Assembly (NCBI RefSeq): GCF_000382265.1
Contig: NZ_KB907975.1
Location: 186,001-250,000 of the forward strand
Reading direction: 5' to 3'
Length of the DNA: 64,000 nucleotides
Source: Yoonia vestfoldensis DSM 16212
Lineage (GTDB): Bacteria; Pseudomonadota; Alphaproteobacteria; Rhodobacterales; Rhodobacteraceae
Positions 52,322-60,900 of the stretch are shown piece after piece. A program made the position numbers and the translations under genes. The notes under the pieces are model-generated. The model was not told the origin of the DNA and made no database searches. It worked only from the letters and a program-made list of their open reading frames with translations. Numbering within the stretch: the first letter of the stretch is position 1; each line of letters opens with the position of its first letter.

Positions 52322-53622
52322 ACCCGCTTTACCGAAACGACCGTCCCGGCCAGATGCCGAAAAGCTGGTATGTCGCCAGCACCGACCTGCCTGCGGAACG
52401 CCCTGCCCTTTTCGGGGAAACCGTGGCCGATGTCTGCGTGATCGGCGCGGGTTATACCGGCCTGTCAGCGGCGTGGCATCTGGCGCAAAAGGGGCTCGAT
52501 GTCGTCGTGCTGGATGCGCATCGTGCGGGCTTCGGCGCGTCGGGGCGCAACGGCGGTCAGGTCGGCACCGGCTTTAACGCCAGCCAGCAGAGCCTTGCAC
52601 GCAAACTGGGGGCGGGCAATGCCGCAGCCCTCTGGGCGCTGGCCGAGGAGGCCAAGGCCGATGTCCGCCAGACCTGTGCGGATCATATCCCCGAAGCGCA
52701 GTACAAGCCGGGTGTGGCACACGGCTATTATTCCGCGTCCGAGGCGCGCGATTATGACGCCGATGCCGAGTATTTGGCGCAGACCTATGGTTATGACCAG
52801 ATCGAAAAACTCAGCCCTGACGCGATGCGCGATCTGGTGAAATCGCCGCTCTACAAGGGCGGGTTGCTCGACATGGGCGCAGGCCATCTGCACCCGTTGC
52901 GCTATGCGCTGGGGCTGGCGCGGCTGGCCGAGGCGGCGGGCGCGCGGATCTATGACCGCTCCGAAGTTACTGGCATCGTCAATGGTGATCCCGCAGTCGT
53001 GCAGACAGGCCAAGGCCGGGTCAAGGCGCGGCATGTCATCATGGCGGGCAATGGCTATATGCCCAGTATCAACAGCGCTGTCGCGGCCAAGGTCATGCCG
53101 ATCAATTCGTTCGTTTGCGCGACGGAACCCTTGGGGGATCGCGCGCGCGACGTGCTTGCGCGCGATATCGCCGTGGCGGACAGCAAGTTCGTCGTGAATT
53201 ACTATCGCATGTCCGAGGATAACCGTTTCCTGTTCGGCGGGCGCGAAAGCTATTCAATCGGCTTTCCGCGTGACATCAGCACCGCACTGATCCAGCGGAT
53301 GACGAACCTGTTTCCCCAACTGGACGGGGTGAAGGTGGATTATGTCTGGGGCGGAACCCTTGGCATCACGATGACCCGCCTGCCCGCGATCCAGCGGGTC
53401 GCCCCCAATGTGCTGTCGGGCGCAGGCTTTTCGGGGCATGGTGTGGCGCTGTCGGGTCTGGCAGGCAAGGTAATGGCCGAGGCTGTGGCCGGCCAAGCAG
53501 ACCGTTTCGACACGCTTGCCGGTCTCAAGGTGCCCAGCTTTCCGGGCGGCCGCGCGTTTCGCGCACCTCTGCTGACGCTTGCGATGACATGGTACGCGCT
53601 GCGTGACAGGTTGGGGGTCTGA
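52318..53622 (+). CDS. FAD-dependent amine oxidoreductase (PuuB-like, DAO family)
   Basis: This 434-residue flavoprotein has the N-terminal FAD motif DVCVIGAGYTGLSAAWHL and the covalent/contact region GASGRNGGQVGTGF typical of the PuuB/DadA branch. A C-terminal FAD motif follows (LSGAGFSGHGVALSGLAGK). It would oxidise the gamma-glutamylated amine to an aldehyde with release of H2O2. The aldehyde dehydrogenase expected next in the pathway (PuuC) is not present downstream. It is the last gene of the operon and ends three bases before the convergent phaR gene. Confidence 0.9.
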   Translation: MNPLYRNDRPGQMPKSWYVASTDLPAERPALFGETVADVCVIGAGYTGLSAAWHLAQKGLDVVVLDAHRAGFGASGRNGGQVGTGFNASQQSLARKLGAGNAAALWALAEEAKADVRQTCADHIPEAQYKPGVAHGYYSASEARDYDADAEYLAQTYGYDQIEKLSPDAMRDLVKSPLYKGGLLDMGAGHLHPLRYALGLARLAEAAGARIYDRSEVTGIVNGDPAVVQTGQGRVKARHVIMAGNGYMPSINSAVAAKVMPINSFVCATEPLGDRARDVLARDIAVADSKFVVNYYRMSEDNRFLFGGRESYSIGFPRDISTALIQRMTNLFPQLDGVKVDYVWGGTLGITMTRLPAIQRVAPNVLSGAGFSGHGVALSGLAGKVMAEAVAGQADRFDTLAGLKVPSFPGGRAFRAPLLTLAMTWYALRDRLGV

Positions 53623-53625
53623 ACC

Positions 53626-54162
53626 CTATTTGTTAATCTTCGACAGCTTCTCCTGAAGCTCGGCAAGCTGGGTCTTTATCTCGTTCAACTCGTCGCCTTC
53701 CTTCGCAGGGCCGGAGCTGGCACCCACCAGACCGCCGGTCATCGCCTTGAAGAACGCGGCTTGCTGGGCGCGCATCGCATCGAAACCCGGCATCGCGGTC
53801 ATCGGGTTGGCCTTGGTCATGTTTTCCATGGCCTTGGACTGGCCTTCGCGCAGCATCTCGAAACTGGCGGCAAGGAATTGCGGCACCACAGACGCGGCCT
53901 GCGTGGTGTAGCTGCGCACCAGATCAGTCAGCACATCGACAGGCAGCACGCTTTCGCCGCGGCTTTCGTGTTCGGCGATGATCTGGAGAAGGTATTGCCG
54001 CGTCAGGTCGTCGCCGGATTTCAGATCGACGATCTGGACCTCGCGGCCTTCGCGGATGAACAGAGCGATGTCTTCGAGCGTGACGTAATCGCTGGTTTCG
54101 GTGTTATACAGGCGCCGGCTTGCGTAGCGCTTGATAAGCAGTGGTTTGTTGGTGTCAGCCAA
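53626..54162 (-). CDS. phaR: Polyhydroxyalkanoate synthesis repressor PhaR
   Basis: This 178-residue regulator has the PHB/PHA-accumulation DNA-binding domain LIKRYASRRLYNTETSDYV (about 8-26) and a following PHB_acc region, then a Glu/Lys helical tail. I choose the TTG at 54162 because GGGAGGG lies at a proper distance and the resulting N-terminus (MADTNKPLLI) matches the family; the ATG at 54183 lacks a ribosome site. PhaR senses PHB granules and represses phasin genes. A half-symmetric TGCACTGCA site at 54186-54194 lies just upstream and may serve autoregulation. Confidence 0.93.
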   Translation of the reverse strand: MADTNKPLLIKRYASRRLYNTETSDYVTLEDIALFIREGREVQIVDLKSGDDLTRQYLLQIIAEHESRGESVLPVDVLTDLVRSYTTQAASVVPQFLAASFEMLREGQSKAMENMTKANPMTAMPGFDAMRAQQAAFFKAMTGGLVGASSGPAKEGDELNEIKTQLAELQEKLSKINK

Positions 54163-54185
54163 GACGCGCCCTCCCCCGGACATGT

Positions 54186-54194
54186 TGCACTGCA
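54186..54194. promoter_or_regulatory. Possible PhaR site upstream of phaR
   Basis: TGCA-C-TGCA, a shorter form of the palindromes found near the phasin and phaC genes, about 25 bp upstream of the phaR TTG start. Confidence 0.4.
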
Positions 54195-54242
54195 GAGAAG
54201 CCTAGGCTGCGTCCGCAAAAAAGGAAAGCACTACCTCAAACG

Positions 54243-54272
54243 AAAAACGGCCCGCGTGATGCGGACCGTTTT
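54243..54272 (-). terminator. Terminator of the phasin gene
   Basis: Arms AAAACGG.CCGC and GCGG.CCGTTTT (54243-54254, 54260-54272) form a long hairpin with one mismatch, 42 bp after the phasin stop and with flanking T-runs on both strands. Confidence 0.8.
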
Positions 54273-54313
54273 CAGAACAAACCCCGAGGGAGGGCGGGGC
54301 CGTTCGTAAAGGC

Positions 54314-54760
54314 TTACTTGACGGTCGTTGCTTTTTTCGCAGCGGCGGTCACCTCGTTCGTCGCTTTCTTGGCAGCGGCGGTCATTTCTTCGGACATGTC
54401 CTTGCCAGCGGCCAGAACCAGTTCCATCGTCTGCGTCTGAACCTTTTTCGCGATCTCAGCGAAAGCGGCCATATGCTCGGCAGCGGATTCAGCGGATGCC
54501 GATGCGAAGTCGGTCATCGCTTTTGCATAATCAGCTGGTTCAGTCTTGGCGGAAGCCATCGACTGCAGCTTGCTCAGCGTGTCTTGCGTCCACTTTGCGG
54601 ACAGTTCGGTCGACTTGCCTGCAGCGTCGATGGCGACGGCGGACATTTTCTCGGCCAGAGCGGTCTGGTTCTTGAATGTGTCTTCCATTGCCTTTGTGTC
54701 GACTGGGAACGCGCCCATCATGTCTTTGAACACGGCGGTGAAATCTTGGGTCTTGGCCAT
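54314..54760 (-). CDS. phaP: Phasin (PHA granule-associated protein)
   Basis: This 148-residue, wholly helical, Ala/Lys-rich protein matches phasin_2-type granule proteins: a hydrophilic start (MAKTQDFTAVFKDMM), amphipathic helices (MTDFASASAESAAEHMAAF), and a C-terminal AAKKA repeat (KKATNEVTAAAKKATTVK). Phasins coat PHB granules and control their size and number. AAAGGA precedes the ATG. Its promoter region has two palindromic TGCTGCA-type sites (54821-54837, 54852-54862), consistent with PhaR repression. Confidence 0.93.
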   Translation of the reverse strand: MAKTQDFTAVFKDMMGAFPVDTKAMEDTFKNQTALAEKMSAVAIDAAGKSTELSAKWTQDTLSKLQSMASAKTEPADYAKAMTDFASASAESAAEHMAAFAEIAKKVQTQTMELVLAAGKDMSEEMTAAAKKATNEVTAAAKKATTVK

Positions 54761-54820
54761 TGGAGTAATCCTTTGAGTTTGCGGATCAACATCCGCTGTT
54801 TTCGTCTGACACCAATATGC

Positions 54821-54837
54821 ATGCTGCAGTGCAGCAT
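54821..54837. promoter_or_regulatory. PhaR operator candidate 1 (phasin promoter)
   Basis: ATGCTGCA-G-TGCAGCAT is a perfect 17-bp palindrome about 60 bp upstream of the phasin start. TGC-rich dyads of this form are the known type of PhaR target in related bacteria. Confidence 0.65.
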
Positions 54838-54851
54838 TTCAAGTCTTTTTT

Positions 54852-54862
54852 CTGCACTGCAG
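54852..54862. promoter_or_regulatory. PhaR operator candidate 2 (phasin promoter)
   Basis: CTGCA-C-TGCAG, an 11-bp palindrome 14 bp from the first site and separated from it by a T-rich stretch, which may hold the promoter. Confidence 0.55.
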
Positions 54863-54903
54863 CATGAAATTTTTGTAAAGCGGAAAAATCGCTTTGCGCT
54901 GGC

Positions 54904-56700
54904 TTACTTAGCGGAAACGTAGGTACCGGGTGCCGGGGCCAGAACCGGGTGATCGGCGTCGCCCGGCGTGCGGGCGGGCACCTTTTTGCCAGATTTCTGC
55001 GCCAGCCACGCATCCCAACGCGGCCACCATGACCCGTCATGGCGCACTGCTGTGTCGCGCCAATCCTCGACCGTCAGCCCCAGTTCCGGGTTGGTATAAT
55101 GCCCGTATTTATTCTTGCTGGGCGGATTGACGATGCCCGCGATATGACCGGATTCCGACAGGATAAAGGTCTTGTCCTTCGATCCCATCTTTTGCACGCC
55201 GGTATAGCTGCTTTTCCACGCGGCGATGTGGTCCGTCTCGCAGGCGATGGCGCAAAGCGGGACGGTCACGTCCTTGAGATGGACTGTGGTGCCGCAAATC
55301 TCGAACCCATCGGTGGCGAAACGGTCGTCCTGACACAGACCGCGCAGGTATTCGACGGCCATCTTGGCAGGCAGGTTGGTCCCGTCGCCGTTCCAGTACA
55401 GCAGATCGAAGGCAGGCGGCGCCTTGCCCATCATGTAGCTTTTGATGGCTGGGCCATAGATCAGGTCGTTGGACCGCAGATAGGAAAACGTCCGTGACAT
55501 GAAAAAGGAATCGAGGATTCCGTTCTGTGCGACTTCCGCCTCGATCCCGTCGACGAAATCGTCGTCAAGGAACACACCCACTTCGCCCCTGTCGGAGAAA
55601 TCGGTCAGCGTGGTGAACAAGGTCGCGGAGTTCACGGACGTATCCTTGCGTTGCTTCATTAGCGCCAGCGTCAGCGACAGCGTGGTGCCCGCGATGCAAT
55701 AGCCCACGGCGTTGATCTTTTTCACACCGCAGATCTTTTTCACCTCGGCCATGGCGGTCAGATAGCCGTCCTCGACATAGTCGGACATCGCGGTGTCGGC
55801 ATAGGACGCGTCGGGGTTCACCCACGAGACGACGAAAACCGTATGGCCCTGATCCACCGCCCATTTGATCAGACTGTTCTGCGGTTTCAGGTCCAGAATA
55901 TAGAATTTGTTGATCCATGGCGGAAAGATCAGCAGCGGGATGTCATGGACCGTGTCTGTGCTGGGCGCGTATTGGATCAGCTCAAACAGATGGTTGCGGA
56001 ACACGACCGACCCCGGCGTCGTCGCCAGATTCTCGCCCAGTTTGAACGCCTTTTTGTCGGCCAGCGTCACGACCAGATCGCCGTCGTTCGCTTCCAGGTC
56101 GGCGATCATGTTCTCCAGACCCGCGACAAGACTTTCGCCTTCGGTCTCGGCCGCGAGCGCCAGCGCTTCGGGGTTGGTCGGCAGAAAATTCGTTGGGCTG
56201 ATCATGTCGACAAGCTGCTGGCTGAAATAGCGCAGGCGCTTTTTCTCGCCGGCGTCCAGCGTGTCGATATCTTCGACCGCCTGCTGCACGGCAGCGGCGT
56301 TCATCAGGTATTGCTGCTTGATAAAGTTGAAATAGGGGTTGGTGTCCCAAAGCTCATGGCTGAAACGACGATCCTTGGGGGTGTCGTCGGTCGGTGGCGT
56401 CAGCTTGCCTTGGGCCAACAGGTGCTGGGCTTCGACATAATGCTTGACCGACTTGCCCCAAAATTCGAGCTGATGTTCGATCAGCTTGGCGGGATTCTGC
56501 ATCATTTCGGTCATATAGGCGCTGGCGGCCTTGACATAAAGTTCCTGGCTGGGTCCCTGCAAGGATGGTGCCACCTTGCGGGACTGGCCCATTACCTTCA
56601 ACAAACGCTGGGTCAGTTCTTCGACCCGCGCAAGATTTGCTTCCAGCTTGGCAACACCGTCGCCCATTTCTTTAGCAGAATCTAAATCGTTTGTTGTCAT
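54904..56700 (-). CDS. phaC: Class I poly(3-hydroxyalkanoate) synthase
   Basis: This 598-residue enzyme polymerises hydroxyacyl-CoA to PHA. The lipase-like box GYCIAG holds the nucleophile Cys335. The expected Asp and His lie in CETDHIAAW and ESGHIAG, and the N-terminal PhaC_N region (about 100-270) is present. The length fits class I. The ATG at 56700 is chosen by spacing from AGGCGA; upstream codons run into the operator. It is divergent from phaZ with a palindromic PhaR-type site between them. Confidence 0.97.
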   Translation of the reverse strand: MTTNDLDSAKEMGDGVAKLEANLARVEELTQRLLKVMGQSRKVAPSLQGPSQELYVKAASAYMTEMMQNPAKLIEHQLEFWGKSVKHYVEAQHLLAQGKLTPPTDDTPKDRRFSHELWDTNPYFNFIKQQYLMNAAAVQQAVEDIDTLDAGEKKRLRYFSQQLVDMISPTNFLPTNPEALALAAETEGESLVAGLENMIADLEANDGDLVVTLADKKAFKLGENLATTPGSVVFRNHLFELIQYAPSTDTVHDIPLLIFPPWINKFYILDLKPQNSLIKWAVDQGHTVFVVSWVNPDASYADTAMSDYVEDGYLTAMAEVKKICGVKKINAVGYCIAGTTLSLTLALMKQRKDTSVNSATLFTTLTDFSDRGEVGVFLDDDFVDGIEAEVAQNGILDSFFMSRTFSYLRSNDLIYGPAIKSYMMGKAPPAFDLLYWNGDGTNLPAKMAVEYLRGLCQDDRFATDGFEICGTTVHLKDVTVPLCAIACETDHIAAWKSSYTGVQKMGSKDKTFILSESGHIAGIVNPPSKNKYGHYTNPELGLTVEDWRDTAVRHDGSWWPRWDAWLAQKSGKKVPARTPGDADHPVLAPAPGTYVSAK

Positions 56701-56718
56701 GTTCATTCGCCTATGCGT

Positions 56719-56736
56719 ATGCTGCAAGTGCAGCAT
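56719..56736. promoter_or_regulatory. PhaR operator candidate 3 (phaC-phaZ divergent region)
   Basis: ATGCTGCA-AG-TGCAGCAT, an 18-bp perfect dyad in the 62-bp gap between phaC and phaZ. It nearly duplicates the phasin-promoter site with one extra centre base, and could regulate both genes. Confidence 0.65.
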
Positions 56737-56762
56737 GTGTGCGTGACCGATCGGAGCTTTCG

Positions 56763-58031
56763 ATGAAGTATATGATGACCTACGACCTTATGGAAAGCAC
56801 GCGGAATACCTATCAGTGGCTGGGGGCCAGTGCGCGCGCCTATGCATCCTATCCGATGATGTCCTGGGCCGCAAATCCTGGGATGGACTGGCTCAAGGCC
56901 TGGGGCGAAGTGACCGAGCGCACCTTTTCGCGGATGGTGGTCAAGCCCGACTGGAACCTGCCCCCGATTTCCGATGACAAGGGTAAGGACCACACGATCG
57001 TCATCAAGCGCGTGCTCGAACGCCCCTTTGGCGACCTCATTCATTTCTCGACACCGAAACGCAAGGCCAGCAAGCGCCGCGTGCTGGTTGTGGCCCCGAT
57101 GTCGGGCCATTATGCGACCCTGCTGCGCAAGACCGTGATCAGCCTTCTGCCCGATGCCGATGTCTATATCACCGACTGGCACAACGCCCGCGACATTCCC
57201 GTCAGCGCCGGCAAGTTCGATGTCGAGGATTACACGCTTTATCTGGTCGATTTCATGCGCGAGCTTGGCCCCGACACACATGTGATCGCCGTGTGCCAGC
57301 CCGTGCCGCTCGCGCTTGCCGCGACGGCCTATCTGGCGGCCGAGGACCCCAAGGCGCAGCCGCGGTCGCTGACCCTGATCGGCGGCCCTGTCGACCCCGA
57401 AGCGAACCACACCGAAGTCACCGATTTCGGCCGGTCCGTCACGATGGGCCAGCTCGAACAGACGATGATCCAGCGCGTGGGCTTCAAATATGCGGGCGTC
57501 GGGCGGATGGTCTATCCGGGGCTCTTGCAGCTTGCGTCCTTCATCTCGATGAACCTTGAGACGCATAGCAACGCCTTCCGCGACCAGATCATCAAGGCCG
57601 CCAAGGGCGAAGCGTCGGATTACGACAAGCACAACATGTTCTATGACGAATATCTGGCGGTCATGGACATGACGGCGGAATTCTATCTCTCGACAGTGGA
57701 ACGCATCTTCAAGAACCGCGAAATCGCGCTCAACAGCTTTACCGTCAACGGCAAGGCGGTCGATCTGGGCAAGATCACCACCGTCGCCGTCAAGATCGTC
57801 GAAGGCGAAAAAGACGATATCTCCGCCCCCGGCCAGTGCCTCGCGGCACTTCCTTTGCTGACAGGCCTGCCGGAGTCCAAGAAATTCGCGCATCTGGAAC
57901 CGGGCGCCGGGCATTACGGGATTTTCGCGGGCCGCAGCTGGCGGCACAACATCCGCCCGCTCGTGCTTGATTTCATCGACGCGAACTCCGGCGATACGGC
58001 GAAACCCGCCAACAAGAACGCCGCAGCCTGA
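56763..58031 (+). CDS. phaZ: Intracellular polyhydroxyalkanoate depolymerase
   Basis: This 422-residue protein matches intracellular PhaZ (PHB_depo_C family) rather than secreted depolymerases: no signal peptide, the nucleophile Cys178 in VIAVCQPVPLAL, and a C-terminal His region PGAGHYGIFAGRSW. It mobilises stored PHB to hydroxybutyrate. The ATG at 56763 leaves room for the promoter in the short gap to phaC. A PhaR-type palindrome in that gap suggests coordination of synthesis and breakdown. Confidence 0.95.
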   Translation: MKYMMTYDLMESTRNTYQWLGASARAYASYPMMSWAANPGMDWLKAWGEVTERTFSRMVVKPDWNLPPISDDKGKDHTIVIKRVLERPFGDLIHFSTPKRKASKRRVLVVAPMSGHYATLLRKTVISLLPDADVYITDWHNARDIPVSAGKFDVEDYTLYLVDFMRELGPDTHVIAVCQPVPLALAATAYLAAEDPKAQPRSLTLIGGPVDPEANHTEVTDFGRSVTMGQLEQTMIQRVGFKYAGVGRMVYPGLLQLASFISMNLETHSNAFRDQIIKAAKGEASDYDKHNMFYDEYLAVMDMTAEFYLSTVERIFKNREIALNSFTVNGKAVDLGKITTVAVKIVEGEKDDISAPGQCLAALPLLTGLPESKKFAHLEPGAGHYGIFAGRSWRHNIRPLVLDFIDANSGDTAKPANKNAAA

Positions 58032-58032
58032 T

Positions 58033-58752
58033 CTACATCCGCAGCATCAGCGGCGCTTTCATCCAAGCCCGCAGGGCCGCCGTCACTTGATCAGGCGCTT
58101 CGAGCGTGGGCATATAGCCTGCGTCCTCGATCACCTCCAGCGTGGCATAGGGGATCAGTTCGGCCATGAATTCCTGCCGTTTCAACGGATATTGTCCGTC
58201 ATGCCGCCCACAGATCACGAAGGCGGGCTGCTTGATCTGGCTGAGCGTCGATTGCTGGTCCTTGCGGCGCTGCATTGCACGCGACTGGCTGACATAGGCG
58301 GCAGGCCCCAGTGCCTCGCCCATCTGGCGCAGGTGGCGGACCAGCGCGACACGGTCGGTCGCGGGGGCCATCCATGTCGAATTGATCTCGTGCTGAAGGA
58401 CCTCGTGCCAGCGCCCGCCGCCTTTGGCCGCGATGATGTGGGGCTCGCGCGCGGCGGCTGTTTCGGGTGTTTCGGCCTGCGCACTGGTCGCGATCAGCGC
58501 GATGCGGGTCACACGGTCCGGCGCGCGGCGTAGGATTTCCAGCGCGACCATGCCGCCCATCCCCATGCCCGCCAGCGCGAATTTCGCAGGCGCCCATGTC
58601 AGGATCTGGGAGGCGATTTCTTCCATCCGCTCGCCCTGCGTCGTGGGCGCGAACATCACCGCGTAATCATTGCCAAGCTCAAGGATCTGCGGCCCGAACA
58701 CGCCCACATCGCACAGCATGGGGGGCACAAGGACGATCGGCTCTCGCGACAT
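58033..58752 (-). CDS. Alpha/beta-hydrolase-fold protein lacking nucleophile and catalytic His
   Basis: This 239-residue protein has the alpha/beta-hydrolase layout. The nucleophile elbow, normally G-x-S-x-G, reads AGMGMGGMVALE, so Ser is replaced by Gly. The position of the catalytic His near the C-terminus reads EDAGYMPTLEAP where GH-x-P is expected, so His is replaced by Tyr. The Asp region (CGRHDGQYP) is kept. Both replaced residues come from the translated sequence. A conventional hydrolase activity is unlikely. It converges with phaZ, two bases away, suggesting a PHA-related or non-catalytic role. Confidence 0.78.
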   Translation of the reverse strand: MSREPIVLVPPMLCDVGVFGPQILELGNDYAVMFAPTTQGERMEEIASQILTWAPAKFALAGMGMGGMVALEILRRAPDRVTRIALIATSAQAETPETAAAREPHIIAAKGGGRWHEVLQHEINSTWMAPATDRVALVRHLRQMGEALGPAAYVSQSRAMQRRKDQQSTLSQIKQPAFVICGRHDGQYPLKRQEFMAELIPYATLEVIEDAGYMPTLEAPDQVTAALRAWMKAPLMLRM

Positions 58753-58842
58753 TGAATTGATCCCTAGTGTTTCCGGCTCCGGCCCTTTTGGCCTGCAAGC
58801 CCGCCCATCACAAGGGCCATCGGCGCGGGACCGCCGAAGGCG

Positions 58843-59583
58843 TCAGAGGCGCGCGATCACTTCCGTGATACTGTCCGCGATCAAGGCAAGGCAGCGATCA
58901 TCGGAAAAGCGGTGGTCGGCCCCGTCCACCAGCGTCAGCCGCATGTCGGGCCCCTGCGCGTGATCCAGCAGGCGCAGCGCCACGGCCATGTCGACATCCT
59001 TGTCCGCCGTCCCTTGCAGGAACCGCACGGGGAATGGCAATGGCAGCGGCGCGCGCAGGACCAGATGGTCGCGCCCGTCCTCGATCAGGCGGCGGGTGAT
59101 GATATAGGGATCGCCATAATCGGATGGCAGCGCGATCTGTCCGTCGGCCATCAGCGCCGCGCGTTGGTCCTCACTTGCGCTTGCCCACATGCTGTCCTCG
59201 GTGAAATCGGGCGCGGCGGCGATGGTGACAAGACCTGCCAGACGCTCGGGCATGTAGCGCGCCAAAAGTAGCGAGATCCAGCCGCCCATGCTGGACCCGA
59301 CCAGAACGAGCGGTCCCGCGACCAGCCCGATGGCGGCCTGCGCATCCTCAAACCAGTCGCCGATGGCCCCGTCGGTGAATTCCCCGCCGCTTTCGCCGTG
59401 GCCGGAATAGTCGAACCGCAAAAACGCCCTGCCCTGCTGGCGTGCCCAGTCTTCCAGAAACACGGCCTTGGTGCCGCCCATGTCGGATTTGAACCCGCCA
59501 AGGAACACGACCGCAGGCCCTGTCCCGTCGGTCAGGTGATAGGCGATCTTGCGCCCTTGCGGGGTGATGAACGTGTCAGTCAT
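58843..59583 (-). CDS. Alpha/beta hydrolase
   Basis: This 246-residue protein has an intact triad: Ser in LVGSSMGGWISL (about residue 98), Asp in QGTADKDVDM and His in DGADHRFSDD. The fold and short lid resemble BAAT/esterase-like or palmitoyl-thioesterase-like hydrolases (an ABHD10-like pattern). The ATG at 59583 overlaps the MFS stop by eight bases, so it is coupled to that gene. The substrate is unknown. Confidence 0.87.
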   Translation of the reverse strand: MTDTFITPQGRKIAYHLTDGTGPAVVFLGGFKSDMGGTKAVFLEDWARQQGRAFLRFDYSGHGESGGEFTDGAIGDWFEDAQAAIGLVAGPLVLVGSSMGGWISLLLARYMPERLAGLVTIAAAPDFTEDSMWASASEDQRAALMADGQIALPSDYGDPYIITRRLIEDGRDHLVLRAPLPLPFPVRFLQGTADKDVDMAVALRLLDHAQGPDMRLTLVDGADHRFSDDRCLALIADSITEVIARL

Positions 59584-60844
59584 GTTGCACCTGTTCCAGT
59601 CCGGCAGCCAAAGTCGCCGCACCAAAACACATCACACCAAAGAGGCCAAGCACCAGCGGCACACTGACCGACGCGAGCCCCGCAAACACCGCCCCGCCCC
59701 CGATCAGGACCACCCCGATCAGCGTGTTGGGCAACGCTGTAAAGGCGGTGCGCTGGTCCTCATCAGCCATATCCACCAGATGCGTGCTGCGCCCCTGCCG
59801 CACCCCGTGATGCGCGATCATCAGCCCGAACAGCGCCACCGGCAGCACCAGCGGCGCGCCGGTCAGGCCCGCGAGATGCAGCCCGACCGTGCCCAGCAAC
59901 ACCGTGCCGCCCGCGCCACCCGCAAGGATCAACACCCACCGCGATGAGCGGTCCGACAACCGCCCCCAGACGAAAGACGACAAAAGCGACGCCAGCGCCG
60001 AGGCCAGCACCAAGGCCCCCAATGCGCCCAGCCCGCTTTCGCTGTCAAGCAGCACCAGATAGGGCGGCGCCAGTGCGGTCCCGACCAGCAGCGCGCGCGT
60101 CAGAATGAACCGGCGCAACTGCGGCTGCGTGCGCAACAGCCCGATGGTCGCACGTTTCACATCGGTCGGGGCGGGGTCCGACGGGGTCTCGTCCAGACCG
60201 AAGAACATGGCCCCCGCCGCCAGCCAGCACCCCGCCGCCAAAAAGATGGCGGCGATGACGATTGTGTAACGGTCGCCCCAGCCCGTCAAAAGCAGCAGCG
60301 CGAACAGGATCACCCCGACCGCCCCCGTGGAACTTGCCAGCCCCATCGCCGTGCCGCGCCGCGCGTTGCCGACGGTCTTGCCCAGCACATCCTTGTAACT
60401 GGCCGAACAGACCGACCGCGCCACGGCCAGCACCGCCAGCAAGCCGATGATGGCGGCCCCCGCGACCATGCCGTCCTGCGTCAACCCGACCAGCGCGATG
60501 CCCGCCGCTGCCAACCCCTGCACCACGGCCCCGCCGGCCCAGAAGTATTTGCGCAGTTTGCTCCGCGAAATCACCGGCGTGACCAGCAGTTGCGGCAGAA
60601 GCGCGCCCGCCTCGCGCACGGGGACCAAGAGCCCGACCCAGAACGCGCCCGCGCCCAGATGGGTCAAAAGCCAGCTCAGCACCAGTTTGGGGTCGATCAG
60701 CCCGTCGGCCAGTTTGCTGCCGCCCAGCGCCAGCACATGGCGCAGAAAATTGCGCGGTTCGGCCTTTTGCGCGGCTTCGGGCAGATCGGGGTCAGGATCT
60801 GTCTTGCGCGTCAGCGCGTTGAAAACAGCGGTGACATAGGACAA
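59576..60844 (-). CDS. MFS transporter
   Basis: This 422-residue protein has about 12 hydrophobic spans and an opening hydrophilic stretch of about 35 residues. Motifs include WGRLSDRSSRWVLILAGG, which is the second-half copy of the MFS loop motif. The substrate is unknown. It is translationally coupled to the downstream alpha/beta hydrolase, an arrangement that may mean export or import of the hydrolase substrate or product. Confidence 0.85.
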   Translation of the reverse strand: MSYVTAVFNALTRKTDPDPDLPEAAQKAEPRNFLRHVLALGGSKLADGLIDPKLVLSWLLTHLGAGAFWVGLLVPVREAGALLPQLLVTPVISRSKLRKYFWAGGAVVQGLAAAGIALVGLTQDGMVAGAAIIGLLAVLAVARSVCSASYKDVLGKTVGNARRGTAMGLASSTGAVGVILFALLLLTGWGDRYTIVIAAIFLAAGCWLAAGAMFFGLDETPSDPAPTDVKRATIGLLRTQPQLRRFILTRALLVGTALAPPYLVLLDSESGLGALGALVLASALASLLSSFVWGRLSDRSSRWVLILAGGAGGTVLLGTVGLHLAGLTGAPLVLPVALFGLMIAHHGVRQGRSTHLVDMADEDQRTAFTALPNTLIGVVLIGGGAVFAGLASVSVPLVLGLFGVMCFGAATLAAGLEQVQHD

Positions 60845-60900
60845 TGGCTTGCTCCCGCCGGACGGGAGGTCAGGCTTAAGGTGGCTAAAACAGGGTTGGG

